A stretch of 64,000 nucleotides of DNA from Poronia punctata (taxonomy: Eukaryota; Ascomycota; Sordariomycetes; Xylariales; Xylariaceae): NCBI GenBank assembly GCA_022579005.1, contig MU401642.1, forward strand, positions 1-64,000. The letters run 5' to 3'. The translations under genes were made by a program, and so were the position numbers. The notes under the pieces were generated by a model. It did not search any database. It was not told where the DNA came from and saw nothing but the letters and a program-made list of their open reading frames with translations. How positions within the stretch are numbered: position 1 is the first letter of the stretch; every line of letters starts with the position of its first letter. Shown in pieces: positions 48,139 to 61,996 of this stretch.

Positions 48139-50002
48139 TCATTTCTCTAGGCTACCCCGCCGACTATCAGGCGGGCTAACAGTAACGTCACTGAGAGGAC
48201 TCACGTGGCCCCCTAGACTACTACTGCCCCTTTCGCCAGGACTGATAGGGGACACCAAATTTTCCAGTTGTTTTTCTTGCCCCTCGCCTCCGCCACTGGC
48301 AGCCGAGACTAGACTTATGCGTTGGCGAGGAGTAACGTCTTCTTCATCATCATCGTCGTCGTCGAGTGGAGATACGGGACTGACGGGGGAGTCTGGGTCA
48401 GGATGATGATACGGTATGACGGACCCAAGAGATGACGAAGATGGGGTAGAAGAAACGGGAACGGGGACGGGGACGGGGACGTTCAAGGCCCCGTCGATAG
48501 GCGATACGGGCACGTAGCTGAGTCGTGGGCTTTGCATCTGTAAGCCTAAACCGGTTATTATGCTCGTGGGACTACCGCCTTTGGATACTGGGCGGGGTGA
48601 TTTGGACGGGTCGGTTGTAGTGCTTGGATTTGGAACTTTCTTCCTCTTCAAGGGAGGAGGCGGTGGTGGGGCTAGACGAGTCCCCGGTGGTCGGGGAGAA
48701 GGGACACCTAAGATGGGTACATTGTTCTGTGGTTCCGTGGAAGTTTCCCGTAGACTGAAGCGCTTGTCCATCTCGGTTACTGGGTGCGAACCTAGTGGGT
48801 TTCTGGGACTATCTGGGCCAAGAGGCCAGGTGGGACCGGAACTATGCGGTCTGAGGACCGAGGAGGATCCAGAGGTCGAGGACGATTGTAGTTTTAGCTT
48901 ATCAGTGGGAGAGGTAGAATCGGGTGAAGGGGTGAGGTTCTCCGGGATCGTAGAAAGAGGTCGCACACGTCCGGCGAGCATGTTATTATCTCCCAGTGCG
49001 GCTGAGCCCAGACGGAGTTCGTCGCGTTCTTTTCCTTCTGGCCATTGCTGTTGCTGCTGCTGCTGCCGACGACGCCGTGTCCGTCTCTTCCTACTAGCGA
49101 TGAGGAAGCCGCCTACTGCTGCTAAGATGATGAGTACTATTCCGCCTACTACGGCCCCCGCGATAGCGCCGGTGGATACGGATCCAGATGATGAGCTGCC
49201 GCTGTGGACGGGCTGGATTATCAGGGTACTTGTCGTATTGTCCGCTGCTGTATTGGGCAGATCTTCGCTGGTCGTTCTTAGTTCCGGGGGATATGGATAT
49301 AGTTCGCCGAAGCCTGGTGACACGGCACATTTCACATGTGTCAGGGTTGCGCCGGGTTGATCTTCTGTCGAGAAGGCATATGTCATGCAATATCCTTTTG
49401 TCAGGGGGCTAATCAGGATGGATGGTTTATCAGTTTTCACTCGATGGATTTCGAATGTTATGGAAGGGGTCAGTCAATCAAGGTAGGGAGGGACAAATGT
49501 TACATACCAGCACAATGTATGCGGCCCGCACATCTCAGCATTTGGCATCAGCGAGTAGTCGAGACAGCTAGTATGGATCGTCGCGCTACAATCGTTCGAA
49601 CCGGCTGCACAACAGCCTCTGTAATCGTCTACATTTGTACACTCATATCCATATTCGCAGGTTACTATATCATCGTCGCAGTTGTCAGTGCATATATCCC
49701 GTTATAGTATGCAGTCCCCTTTTCATCTATCTTACTTGTAGTGCCCGTGGTGAACCCGCAGGTATTGACTCCTAGAAGAAACGACGACTGATCATCTTCT
49801 CTCGCTGGTGCCGTTATAGCCGGCGGCTCCTTCTGTGTAATATGATCACCAGGCCGATACCGATCCGTCGTCTGAGTCGGAGTACTAATGAAAGGCATGT
49901 TCCGTTGCCAGAAGGACTTCATTACGCTTGGCGAACTGGCATTGCGGGAAGGAGGAAGAAATGTGTAGACGAGTAGAGTAAGAAGATTTTTGGGGAAAGC
50001 AT
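48139..50002 (-). CDS. Cys-rich single-pass membrane protein
   Basis: Proposed exons 49926-50002, 49736-49884, 49508-49664 and 48139-49408 give 550 residues. The extracellular part has regularly spaced cysteines (NTCGF, TCEYGYECTN, YRGCCAAGSNDC, TSCLDY, MCGP), the pattern of fungal surface proteins with one transmembrane helix. A Ser-rich stalk and the helix (TGAIAGAVVGGIVLIILAAV) lead to a basic stop-transfer RKRRTRRRR, a Q7 tract and a long Pro/Ser cytoplasmic tail with an acidic run. This is the general layout of wall-stress sensors, but no WSC domain is visible. The N-terminus is uncertain. The signal-peptide-like exon from 50002 requires a very short 41-base intron; reading through instead from the ATG at 50111 gives no good signal peptide. 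Confidence 0.7.
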
Positions 50003-50370
50003 TCGAGGCAAACTCGTAACCGGCACCAACTGCGGGTACCGACGACCCCGAGCCCCTTTCGCCTCCATATTCATTGTCCTCGAGAGCAAAGCAGAGAAAC
50101 AGGCTTGGCATCTTAATCGTCGTTCCAATCGTTGTAATCCGTCGTACCCACCTCCTTTGTTGATACGGGCCCATAACCTCTCGACGCCCTACAAAGAAAA
50201 TCCCACGAGTAAGCTTGTTGTTGGATGGGAGGTGTAATTCGCCAGGAAAGTTTTTGTGAGGTGTGGAATTCAAAAATAATGTCCTTTCATGTCATTTCTT
50301 CATTACTAATTGCCTAGGATATCGCCCCTTTGTTTTTAAATTGCTACCGAGGGGTATTTCAAACGCTCGC
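50003..50370. other. Short intergenic region
   Basis: Lies between the start of the membrane protein gene and the end of the GH53 gene, both on the minus strand. If the alternative start at 50111 is used, part of this is coding. Confidence 0.5.
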
Positions 50371-52593
<2,223 letters not shown>

Positions 52594-54783
52594 TTATTGG
52601 TCTCTAGGAGGGAGTCGACCACGGGTGAAATTAGGACTTTTGGGGACCGTGCCCCTAACAGCATCGGGGGCGGGTAAGGCTATGCGCCTTCTCTGTAGGG
52701 CGAGCCCCTTAGGTGTATTAGGTGCAGGTAGGGCCATGGACCTCCTCTTCGCCGCAGTAGGAGTTGGTCGCAGAGCGGGATTGACTTCCTGTACCGGGGC
52801 GGGATTTGATTCCGGGACTGGCATACGTCTACCTTTCGGGACGAGCATGGATACCGGTCGCCTCCGCGGCGTCTCGGACCCGGTGCTGGCTTTGGGGGGA
52901 GGCAGGGCCCCCATGATAGAGGTTGGTCGGGTTCTTGGTAATTTGCTCGCGACCGGGCTGGTAGTTTGTTTCTTGGTCAGTGCGCATCCCTCGTCCGGAC
53001 TGCTTTCCTGGCTCCACAAGAGGGTGCTTAGCGTGTTCCCCAAGTTCGCCTTTAGCGAGGAGACGGTTACGAGCACGAGCACGCGCGACTCGAGAGAGAG
53101 GCTCTGGCGCAGAAACTTGGTTAGGCTATGCTTACCGAAGAAGACTTGCTTTTTGTTCAAGTTTCGGATCGCTTGCCCGAGTTCTAGCAAGGAGCTGTTG
53201 ATATCCTGGCCCTGCGTCGCGATAAGCTCTTGCGTCGCGTTGTTGCCAGCACTCGTCGCCTTCAAGTTCCTACCTACAGGCTCTGAGCCGGCCAAGTCGA
53301 CAAAGTTAATGACGCCTTCAGTAGCCTTTTCCTTACTCATTCCATCGACTGGTTTCCTTATGATTTTGATAGACGCGACAAAGTGCGACCTAGAGGACAT
53401 CTTGTTGCGCCCATTTTCCGCCACCTTTCTCTCGTTGACCGCCCTTTGCAAGAGCGCGAGGGCCATCTCGCGGTTTTCGAGCACGTGAATCGCGGGGGCG
53501 GAGCTTGAACTGCCTTCCTCTTCATCTTCCGTAGGGTTAGGCAGGAGGTCCGTAACCTTGTCAAGATAAATCTCGACCACGGACAGAGAGAATACATAAA
53601 GGTGGTGCACGCTTTCTTCGAACTCAAGTTGGAAAAGGAAGTCGAGATAGCTAGGAACCAGACCATCGCTAGACAAGAATGTGTGGCTTTTTCCGCTACC
53701 CGTGGCTCCGTAGCCTATAATGGTTGCAGACCGTCCTAGTGTCGCCGATAAGGCAAAATCCTTGACCTCGTTGAAGATGGTTGGGTTGTCTTCGCCGCTC
53801 CCGAATACCTTTTGAAAGTTAAAGGAGCGAGTTTCTGTCCTTATGTTGTCCTCCTTCGTCACCAGTGCGAGTTGAGACCATGGTAAGAACGAATGGTCGC
53901 CTTCTGGGTTCATGAAGTTGATCAGCTCTTCCTCTGGGGCGTCTTCGGGCTTGATTCGACACATGACCCGCACATTGCCCTTGTAGTCGGCGAGCTCTTG
54001 AACGAGGCTGTGGTATCTTACCAGGTATGATTTCCTAGCCAGCTCATCCTTTTGCTTTTCTGCTTTGAGGAAAGCTATTGTCTTCTGGGCCAATGAGTAT
54101 TCCTCGTGCAAGTCCACAGACCCTCCCAGAGCATTCTTGAGTCTTTGAATTTCCTCACGAGCAGCTATTAGCTCCGACTCATTGTTTGAAACGGCGGTCA
54201 GCTGCGTCTCAGAGCTCAACCCAGACCCCGAACTTGTGCCTGATCTGGCACCTGACTGGGTACTTGAATGGGTGTTTGATCTGTCTCGCACCGCTTCTGG
54301 CTGCGCTGAATCTCTGTTTCGGATGTCCATCATATCAAGCTTTACATGGATACCCGAGATGGCCTGCAGGAGGAGGGTGTCCCTCGAGTAGTGGCGTTCG
54401 AGCTGTCGCTTGAATTCCTCCGAGTTGTTAACGGTCTGTACATATTTATCCCTGTTTTTGCGCTCGATCATCTGCTCGATATCTCCAGTCAGGGTCCCAT
54501 AGGAGTCTGTCATACCCTTTAGTTGTTCCAGCAACTGTTCCTGGAGAGCGGACTCACCGGCTTCGATCCGGTCGGACAACAAACTAAGCACTTCAGTAAA
54601 CTCGCCAATCTTTCCTGTCACTGCATCGGAGAGAGCCGTAGGGAGGTCGTTTTCAACCTGTTGGCTCTTCGTAACCGCTGCACGTATGACGCCAAGTTGA
54701 CTGTCAACATAGTCGAACCGCTCCGACATCATATCCTGGACGGCGATAGGTATATCTTGGTTATTCTCCATGTTGTCCTGCAT
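52594..54783 (-). CDS. Kinesin-like protein, C-terminal motor, divergent
   Basis: Microtubule motor of 729 residues in one exon. Residues 1-210 are polar with helical stretches, followed by a coiled coil (about 210-270) that leads through ELADYKGNVRVMCRIKP into the motor. A neck-before-motor order of this kind is the kinesin-14 arrangement, which implies minus-end movement. The P-loop reads GYGATGSGKSHT (357-368) instead of the usual GQTGSGKT. Switch I is NKMSSRSH and switch II FVDLAGSEP, both intact, so ATPase activity is plausible. After the motor comes an unusual Arg/Pro-rich tail (about 630-729) with repeated ALPAP and RRRP-type words. The start is the ATG at 54783. It is much more divergent than canonical fungal kinesin-14 and may be a lineage-specific paralogue. 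Confidence 0.85.
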   Translation of the reverse strand: MQDNMENNQDIPIAVQDMMSERFDYVDSQLGVIRAAVTKSQQVENDLPTALSDAVTGKIGEFTEVLSLLSDRIEAGESALQEQLLEQLKGMTDSYGTLTGDIEQMIERKNRDKYVQTVNNSEEFKRQLERHYSRDTLLLQAISGIHVKLDMMDIRNRDSAQPEAVRDRSNTHSSTQSGARSGTSSGSGLSSETQLTAVSNNESELIAAREEIQRLKNALGGSVDLHEEYSLAQKTIAFLKAEKQKDELARKSYLVRYHSLVQELADYKGNVRVMCRIKPEDAPEEELINFMNPEGDHSFLPWSQLALVTKEDNIRTETRSFNFQKVFGSGEDNPTIFNEVKDFALSATLGRSATIIGYGATGSGKSHTFLSSDGLVPSYLDFLFQLEFEESVHHLYVFSLSVVEIYLDKVTDLLPNPTEDEEEGSSSSAPAIHVLENREMALALLQRAVNERKVAENGRNKMSSRSHFVASIKIIRKPVDGMSKEKATEGVINFVDLAGSEPVGRNLKATSAGNNATQELIATQGQDINSSLLELGQAIRNLNKKQVFFGKHSLTKFLRQSLSLESRVLVLVTVSSLKANLGNTLSTLLWSQESSPDEGCALTKKQTTSPVASKLPRTRPTSIMGALPPPKASTGSETPRRRPVSMLVPKGRRMPVPESNPAPVQEVNPALRPTPTAAKRRSMALPAPNTPKGLALQRRRIALPAPDAVRGTVPKSPNFTRGRLPPRDQ

Positions 54784-56363
54784 CTTGGCTATCAAGAAAT
54801 ATCAGAGATGTGATGTTTTTAAGAGGTTGGAAGTTGGTTGGGAGTTAGGTTGTTTGGTAGTTAGTGGTGATTGTGTTGATGATGTTAAACTTGTTTGAGA
54901 GAAGGACGAAATTCTCATGGACTACAGGCATATTTTATACTCAGTTAGAATAGGAGGTTCTATCAACATTGCGTTGTTCGACTTGACCTTAGTTCTATAA
55001 ACGGCTTTGTTTTTGGAACAACAAACAAGGACAATCATCTTGTTTTGCTTTGTACGTGCGAGTTGAGGGGCATCATTAGCATGTTTACCGCTGAACAAGA
55101 CACCACCATTGTTCTTGTTCTCTGCACCGGAAGTAAGTTAATTCAGACAAGTTGATCAAACAAAGAGCCGATGAGGTACACCACAAGCCTCATGAAACCC
55201 GATCTTGGTAAAGCGATCAACTGACAGATACAAACCAGGTCAGTCAGGATCCTTTTTCATCTTTAGGGTCCAGGTATTTTGTAGACATGGAGCTCCACAG
55301 ATTCTCAGCTCACTAGCCACTGTAGCCAGCTCTACACGCTAAGCCCTAAAGGGACAGGCTCGTATTTCAACCCCTTTACAGTCTTTGGCATTTAGCTCAT
55401 GTAGTTGAGGAGCTGAAGAGCTACGACGCGATTTTGAGCTCGTGGTGAGCGGAGGTAGGAGATGTCGGTTCCTTCATTAATTAGCTACACGTATGGATAC
55501 ATAGATATGCTAACCTTAGGTTACTTGAAGCGTGATCAAAGGGTCATATCTGACGACTACGAGTACGTGTCTAGTGGTGGCTGAAGCTTTTGCTACCTAC
55601 GGATTTAATCTACAAATGAATTAAAGCAGCATTGGGTATTCCACAAAAAGACCACCTTTATGGGTCCTCATCACCTACGTGCGTTATTTGATTCGATGAC
55701 TCAAATTGACGCTAACCATGTTTGGGGTATTTAGTAAGTGATATAAACATCCTCACAGGCACAGGCACAGGTCTGGACCACGTGCAGAAGCACTGTAGCC
55801 GTCCGTCCGCCCAACCTGCCTACCCTATTACGTAGACCACAGGTAGCTTTGGACCAGGGGTGTATGCAACACTGCGACGACAGCGAGCGGCCTCCCATAG
55901 CTCAATCATCATCAATCTGCCCAACTTGATTCGTATCACTTATTCTGTCAAGAGCTTACCTACATACCTTTACCTTCATATTTTTTGGTTCCCTTCACTT
56001 GCAGACTGTAGCTTAGCAAGTTAGGCGTCCGAAATTGGTATACGTACCTAGGTACTTATTCGGGTGGCAAACCTTGTCCAGTTGTTGTTATTAGACACAT
56101 GGCCGGCTGATCCCGCGTTGGACTGAATCCATATTCACATATTCTTACTCACCCAACCTAGGCTATCTACGATACGTACCGACATCTATGTATTTCTTGC
56201 GTATCTAATTAAAGCATACCTATATCACGTATGCCATCCGCCATCACTCTCAATGCTCCCAACTGTGGCAATCTAACGTGTGATCTAGCGCGGTCCTGTC
56301 CAGCGCTACACCTTCTGGACTCTAGAGTGTTTGGTACGATGCGATACGGCACGGTACTACAGA
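54784..56363. promoter_or_regulatory. Divergent kinesin / exchanger promoter region
   Basis: 1.6 kb between divergent starts, without a coding frame of note. It holds a CACGTG E-box near 55,780 and an ACAGGC triple repeat beside it. Confidence 0.45.
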
Positions 56364-59300
56364 ATGGCCGTAAGTACCATCACTGCCCGCAGCGTTAATG
56401 GCGGCAGAGGTAGGGGCCGGTCATTCGACACTCGCCCTTTTTATGCGACGCTGGTCTTCTTGACCTTGCTCGCCTCATACTCGTTCATCAAGGGTGGACC
56501 GTCGCCGTCGTCCATGCAACAGCATCATCATGGTCTCCACGTACGTGACGAGCTCGCTTTATCCGGTGAGGACTGCCGCCTGGTCCACAACGCGGCCGAC
56601 AAATGCGCCTTTGTCAAGCGCAACTGCGACGACGAGAAAGCCGGTCTGATCGATTACTTGACTCTTTACTACTGCGGGCTTGGCAGCGCCCAACCTTTGG
56701 CCTTCATCATACTTGTCTCGTGGCTGGGCTTACTCTTTACCACCATCGGCATTGCCGCTAGCGATTTCTTCAGCGTGAACCTCAGTACAATAGCCACCTT
56801 CCTCGGCCTGAGCGAGAGTTTGGCCGGCGTCACCTTCCTGGCCTTTGGGAATGGCTCGCCCGATGTCTTCAGCACCTTCGCAGCCATGAGCTCTAATAGC
56901 GGCGGCATGGCAGTCGGAGAGCTGATAGGTGCCGCCGGTTTCATCACCTCGGTCGTTGCTGGCTCAATGGCGTTGGTATGCGAATTCAAAGTCGCCAGGA
57001 ACACCTTTGTCAGAGATATCTGTTTCTTTATCGCCGCCGTTGCCTTTTCTGTCGGCTTCTTAATCGATGGCCAACTGTACTTGGCCGAGTGTTTAACAAT
57101 GATTGCCTTTTATGTATTCTATGTCGTCGTCGTCGTGGGCTGGCACACTTACACCAAGAGGAGGAATGCTCGAAGAGCCAAGGAGGCGGCTGCCCGAGCG
57201 CACTTTTACAGAACATCCATCGAGCGTCATGACGAGGAACTTGAACCCTACCGAGACGTACCTGATGAAGACGATCGCTCTATGGCGGCCGGATCCATGC
57301 CTATCTATGCAGATGTGAGCATGCTGGAGCGGGCTCCACTGATCGAAATCGGAACAGCCGAAGCCAACGAAAACGATGAATCTGACCGGAACCAACATAT
57401 CGCTGTCGAAGTTGCCAGCAGTATGCGAGTGAACCGGCCAAGAGGCAGGCGGAGCACAACCACCATCACCCCAATACGGCCCAGCCTCGTCGGTGCGCTG
57501 GAATTCAGGTCGGTCCTGGCATCTCTGCAAAAGGAAGGGAACGTGCCTATGCGGCCGATACCCACCCGTGGCCATTCGACCCTGTCGGCAGAATTTGGAG
57601 CACCCCGCCTTGCGATCCAAGCGCCCGCCAGCCAGCAGATTTCCGCCGCCAATGTCAACACCGCAGCCAGCGCATCTGGAACAACTCGGGCCCGCGCCTT
57701 TTCATCCGGGGCCGTCCCCGATGTGGTTGATTCTGACTTGACAACGCGCCATGGGAGAGACGGGGTAGCCCAGTCCCATGCCCCTCACACGATAGGCGGT
57801 AGACTAGCCCCTCCTCCTATGGGTGACAGACCACGTGAAACAACTTCACCTGAGCCTGAATCTTCTGCTCGGGAAACGCCGCCAGTATTAGGTCGGTTAC
57901 GAATCCCGAGCCCTTCGGGTAGCGACAGGTCAACGCTGGAAGAATCCCCGTTTCCCCGTCTCACAGATTCTCCCATGATTATGACGCCCAATACCCAACA
58001 GCCGTCAATTCTGAACCTGCCATCCCCCGTCGAAGAGATACGATCGCCGTTTCCAGGCATGCCGGAGCCCATGGAGCCCAAGCCTGTGAAATGGTGGCCG
58101 TACAAGATTTTACCCCCTCCCCACGTTCTGCTGGGCACTCTATTTCCTACTTTACAAGCGTGGCAGAGTAAATCCATTTGGGACAAGTTTGTCAGCGTAA
58201 TATCTGTACCCACTATATTCTTGCTCGTCATTACACTACCTGTAGTAGAGAGCGAAACTGCAGACGACGACTCGGACGAGTATAGTATTTCTCAACTGCG
58301 GGCTTCGAGCCTCCCACATCTAGCGCCGCCTGTATCTGTGGAGTCTAATGGCGCCATCGAGGAAGAGAATGAGTGGCAGCGTTACCGACGCAGCAACCGA
58401 TCCAGAGGATCCAGCCGTAGTGCGTCGCCGAACCTAATCAGCCTTGATAACCCTCAACGTCTTTCGAGCCTCGAGCCCCTCCCGACTGCGGCCCAGCAAC
58501 CCGCGATGGGAGTTTCACGCCATGACCCTTCTCCGAACATAGACGGCGATACATCGACGATCCACTCGGAGGATCGAGGGTGGAATCGCTGGTTGCTGAT
58601 CGTCCAGATTTTCACCGGGCCTATATTTTGTGTCATCATTGTATGGGCCAACATGGCCGAGGATCTTGAGACGCCCATCAAAGACCTCGTAAGGGGCGTG
58701 CTCGGTGCCCTCGTTTTCTCCTTGGTGGTGCTAGGAATTCTTTTGTCGACTACAACGCCCGACCATCGGCCAAAGTATCACGTTGCCTTTTGTTTCTTGG
58801 GGTTTGTCATAGCCATTGCCTGGATATCCACGGTGGCGGGAGAGGTGGTTGGAGTAATGAAGACGTTTGGCGTGATTTTAGGCATATCCGAAGCTATCCT
58901 CGGTCTGACGGTATTTGCCGTCGGCAATTCTATCGGAGATTTGGTGGCTGATGTCACTGTGGCCCGGTTGGGTTACCCCGTGATGGCATTGTACGGCCCC
59001 ACCTTTCCTTTCTTCCATGAGTGATGGAGTCATAAGAACTAGATACTGACATGGACGTTTAGGTCCGCGTGCTTCGGTGGCCCTATGTTGAACATCCTTC
59101 TCGGCATCGGCCTTGGCGGCGCATATCAGACGGTACATGCCGCGAACAAGCGCCAAAGGAAACATCCGGAGAAGCCATATCGCAATAAACCTTACCGTAT
59201 CCCGATCACAGGTACATTGTTGGTGTCGGCCATTGCCCTGATGATGACGCTTTTTGCGTTACTCGTGGTCCTACCGATGAATAAGTGGATGATGACGAGG

Positions 59301-59393
59301 AAGATAGGCTGGGGCCTCATCGCGTTTTGGCTGGCCAGTACCTCTGTGAATCTGGTGATAGAGATGACTGGTGTGTGGCGGGAAATAGCATGA
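56364..59393 (+). CDS. Cation/Ca2+ exchanger (Na_Ca_ex family)
   Basis: Membrane antiporter of the CaCA superfamily with 985 residues. Exons 56364-58990 and 59063-59393; the donor TT|GTACGG and acceptor TTTAG restore MALSACFGGPMLNILLGIG, a conserved helix. After an N-terminal hydrophobic segment comes a Cys-bearing luminal loop (EDCRLVH, DKCAFVKRNC, YYCGLGSAQ). The first alpha repeat has GNGSPDVFS (about residue 161). A long disordered cytoplasmic loop (about 280-590) is followed by the second half with VGNSIGDLVAD (about 852). This organisation resembles yeast YDL206W and animal NCKX6/NCLX-type exchangers. A vacuolar, ER or mitochondrial Ca2+ role is inferred. The start is the first in-frame ATG; upstream frame stays open but without ATG. 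Confidence 0.9.
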
Positions 59394-60133
59394 ATACCCA
59401 ATGAATGACGAGGTAAACGCTCTGGGTATACACGTCACGCTCGGTGGCGTACGTGATGTGGCCGAATTGGCGCGGTTATTGTGTTATATACTTATTCTTT
59501 AGAGCTAACCGGGCATGTGCCCGCGTTTCATAGATCCTAATACCCCATAGCGGCTCGTTCTATTATATTGTGCTACAGTTATGGTCGTGTTCAGAGGACG
59601 AGGTGACACCTCGACGGTGATATCCAATGAGTTGATCAAACTTCTTCTACTCATCATTCCATTTCAAGACACAGAATGGCACCAAAGGGGGCATATACCA
59701 TCACTCCTCACGACACGGATCAGGCAATCTCGCAAATTATATATCGGAGCTTACTCCGGTTGTCTCCTAATCCGGGCCCCTTTAATCTCCGTAATGGGCA
59801 GTTATGTGACATTACACAACCATGCAAAAAGCCGCGTAATCTCACGACGGAAAAATGCAATTTGTCAACTCGGATCATACGCAGACGGGTCGGCGGTAAT
59901 ATTCGGAGTAATAGGCCTCATACCTCTTACCTCATACGAAGTTGGTCTTACAGTCCTGGTGTCGTGACGCAGTCTAAGCACGTAAATATATATATATATA
60001 TATATATATATAAGAAGACTCCAGTCCAGACCCTCTAGGAAGCTAGAAAGTCAAGTCCAGCCAAGATATTTCCACAATTTTAACACACAAAACATCCATC
60101 AATCGAACAGAGACAGACGCGTATAAAATCATC
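59394..60133. other. Intergenic region, promoter of small polyQ gene
   Basis: Two overlapping 120-codon frames here show no family resemblance and are judged spurious. A TA dinucleotide run at about 59985-60012 lies about 120 bases before the next start and can act as TATA element. Confidence 0.5.
59985..60012. repeat. TA microsatellite
   Basis: About fourteen TA units upstream of the 99-residue gene. Confidence 0.85.
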
Positions 60134-60433
60134 ATGGACGGCCGCAACACAAAGACGGGAGGGACTCCCACCACCAAGTCCAACATACCCAACCCTGGTC
60201 AAAAGGCAAGCACCATCACCTGGAACAAGGCCATCACTACTGACGGCTTCAAGGACGAGAATTCTTCCACGACCGGGCAAGATACCTATCTTCCCACCGT
60301 CGTTGGTGATCAACAACAACAACAACAGCAACAAGACGAGGGGACGGGTGATAAGTTGAAGGGTATGCTTGGGAAGATTACCAAGGGTGAGGGGCAGGGG
60401 AAGGGGGAGAAGAAGAGTGATGATGTTTTGTAA
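60134..60433 (+). CDS. Small hydrophilic polyQ protein, unknown
   Basis: 99 residues, no Cys, no membrane segment, no signal peptide. Order: a Thr/Lys/Pro-rich start (MDGRNTKTGGTPTTKSN), an ITWNKAITTDGFKDE block, a Q8 tract with acidic flank, and a Gly/Lys-rich, helix-prone C-terminus (GDKLKGMLGKITKGEG). I do not recognise a family. The AC-rich leader, TA-type promoter and highly hydrophilic composition recall fungal stress- or conidiation-induced small proteins, but this is inference. Coding bases switch from C-rich to G-rich along the frame, as in the neighbouring phosphomannomutase gene, which supports it being real. Confidence 0.6.
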   Translation: MDGRNTKTGGTPTTKSNIPNPGQKASTITWNKAITTDGFKDENSSTTGQDTYLPTVVGDQQQQQQQQDEGTGDKLKGMLGKITKGEGQGKGEKKSDDVL

Positions 60434-61183
60434 ATCATGGATGAAAGAACAAGGCACAATACCCTTTGTCTAGGATATACGTGTATGTATGTGGGTGGAT
60501 AGGATGTGGGTTTTTTTTCCGTTGAGTTTGGGAATGGACACAGCAGCTTGATGTCGCGATATCTGATTTACTTTAGCTTCACTACAATAACACTCGCTTA
60601 TTTTAAATGTTTATCGATGTCTGCTCTATTGTCTCTATAATATCTAGTCTAGCTAAAGAAAACGACTTTTACATCAGAAAGAAATAGGGAGGATCTAGTA
60701 GATAGTATAAGTAAAGAAAGTCGTGAGAAACACATCCAGAGTCCAGACCTTGTCAGTCATATGTCCGTTACCTTATTGGCCTACCCCACAATTCATCAAT
60801 CCACAAAACCCCGATTTGGACCCTGACTCTTGGCCTAATCAAGACCATCGTCTTACCTAAAACAGGTAAGCGTTGTGTCAGAATAAGGGAAAAGAGGACA
60901 GCATCTAACCCTTTTTTCAGGTACCCCTCCATCACCCCTCGCCTGACCGCTGAAAGAGAGATACCCGCATTTAGTAAGGAGGGGCAATGAATTGTTTTGG
61001 TTGTTTGTTAACCCCCCCCCCCTTTACGAGTAGTGGTGCTTCTTATTACTACCAGAAACATTGAGGTTTAGATATTTGCATTCCGATCCATCAACATTCA
61101 CTTTTTGAAGGATCAAGAAACTTTCCTACAGAGAAAAAATAACCAAACAAAACCCACGTACCCAAACACCCCCCCAAAACAAA
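60434..61183. other. Intergenic region, SEC53 promoter
   Basis: No gene recognised. A C-run near 61,012-61,023 and polypyrimidine stretches precede the phosphomannomutase start. Confidence 0.55.
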
Positions 61184-61996
61184 ATGGACGCGACAACAGC
61201 CCCCAACTTCCCTCCCCTAGAGGACCGCCCCATCAAGAACACAATCGTCCTCTTCGACGTAGACGGGACCCTCTCGCCCTCCCGTCGCGTGGCCTCTCCA
61301 TCCATGCTCTCCGCCCTATCCCGTCTCCGCCAAAAAGTCGCCATCGGCTACGTCGGCGGCTCCGACCTGTCCAAGCAACAAGAACAACTCGGCACGGCCG
61401 ACCGCCCCGTAACCAGCATGTTCGACTTCAGCTTCAGCGAGAACGGCCTGACAGCCTACAAGCTCGGCCAGGAACTTCCCAGCACGAGCTTCATATCCTG
61501 GATCGGCGAAGCCCAATACAAGGAGCTGGTCAATTTCATCCTGCACTACGTTGCCGACCTAGACATCCCCGTGAAAAGGGGGACGTTTGTCGAGTTCCGG
61601 AACGGCATGATCAACGTCTCTCCCATCGGACGAAATGCGAATCTGCAGGAAAGGCTGGATTTCGAACAATATGACCTCAAACACGGGATCCGTAAAACTT
61701 TCATCGAACGGCTACGCGAGAGATTCCCCCATATCGATCTCACGTATTCGATTGGTGGACAGTTGTCGTTCGATGTCTTTCCTAATGGCTGGGATAAGAC
61801 GTATTGTCTGCGCCATCTGGAGGACGAGGCGAAGAAACCGGGCGGGATCGAGTATAAGACTATCCACTTCTTTGGCGATAAGGCGTTTGAGGGCGGGAAT
61901 GATTGGGAGATTTATTCGGATCCCCGCGTTACTGGACATGCTGTCAAGGATCCCGAGGATACTCTTCGTATCCTCAAGGAGCTTTTCGATATCTAA
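61184..61996 (+). CDS. SEC53: Phosphomannomutase
   Basis: Converts mannose-6-phosphate to mannose-1-phosphate in the cytosol, feeding GDP-mannose for N- and O-glycosylation, GPI anchors and wall mannan. 270 residues in one exon; family length about 250. It is a HAD-superfamily member with the nucleophile motif FDVDGTL (D25 and D27). Further conserved blocks are [67 protein letters not shown] and [16 protein letters not shown]. The Ala-Phe in [10 protein letters not shown] replaces the more usual Thr-Tyr, a mild change. The start at 61184 follows an A/C-rich leader. The second half of the gene is markedly more G-rich than the first. Confidence 0.97.
   Translation: MDATTAPNFPPLEDRPIKNTIVLFDVDGTLSPSRRVASPSMLSALSRLRQKVAIGYVGGSDLSKQQEQLGTADRPVTSMFDFSFSENGLTAYKLGQELPSTSFISWIGEAQYKELVNFILHYVADLDIPVKRGTFVEFRNGMINVSPIGRNANLQERLDFEQYDLKHGIRKTFIERLRERFPHIDLTYSIGGQLSFDVFPNGWDKTYCLRHLEDEAKKPGGIEYKTIHFFGDKAFEGGNDWEIYSDPRVTGHAVKDPEDTLRILKELFDI

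Noticed and set aside
48560..49360. 266-codon plus-strand frame opposite the membrane protein
   Set aside because: Antisense shadow; the minus-strand protein has the expected helix and cysteine pattern.
59581..60038. Two overlapping frames of 120-128 codons
   Set aside because: They run into the TA microsatellite, show no bias or family match, and lie in the promoter of the next gene.
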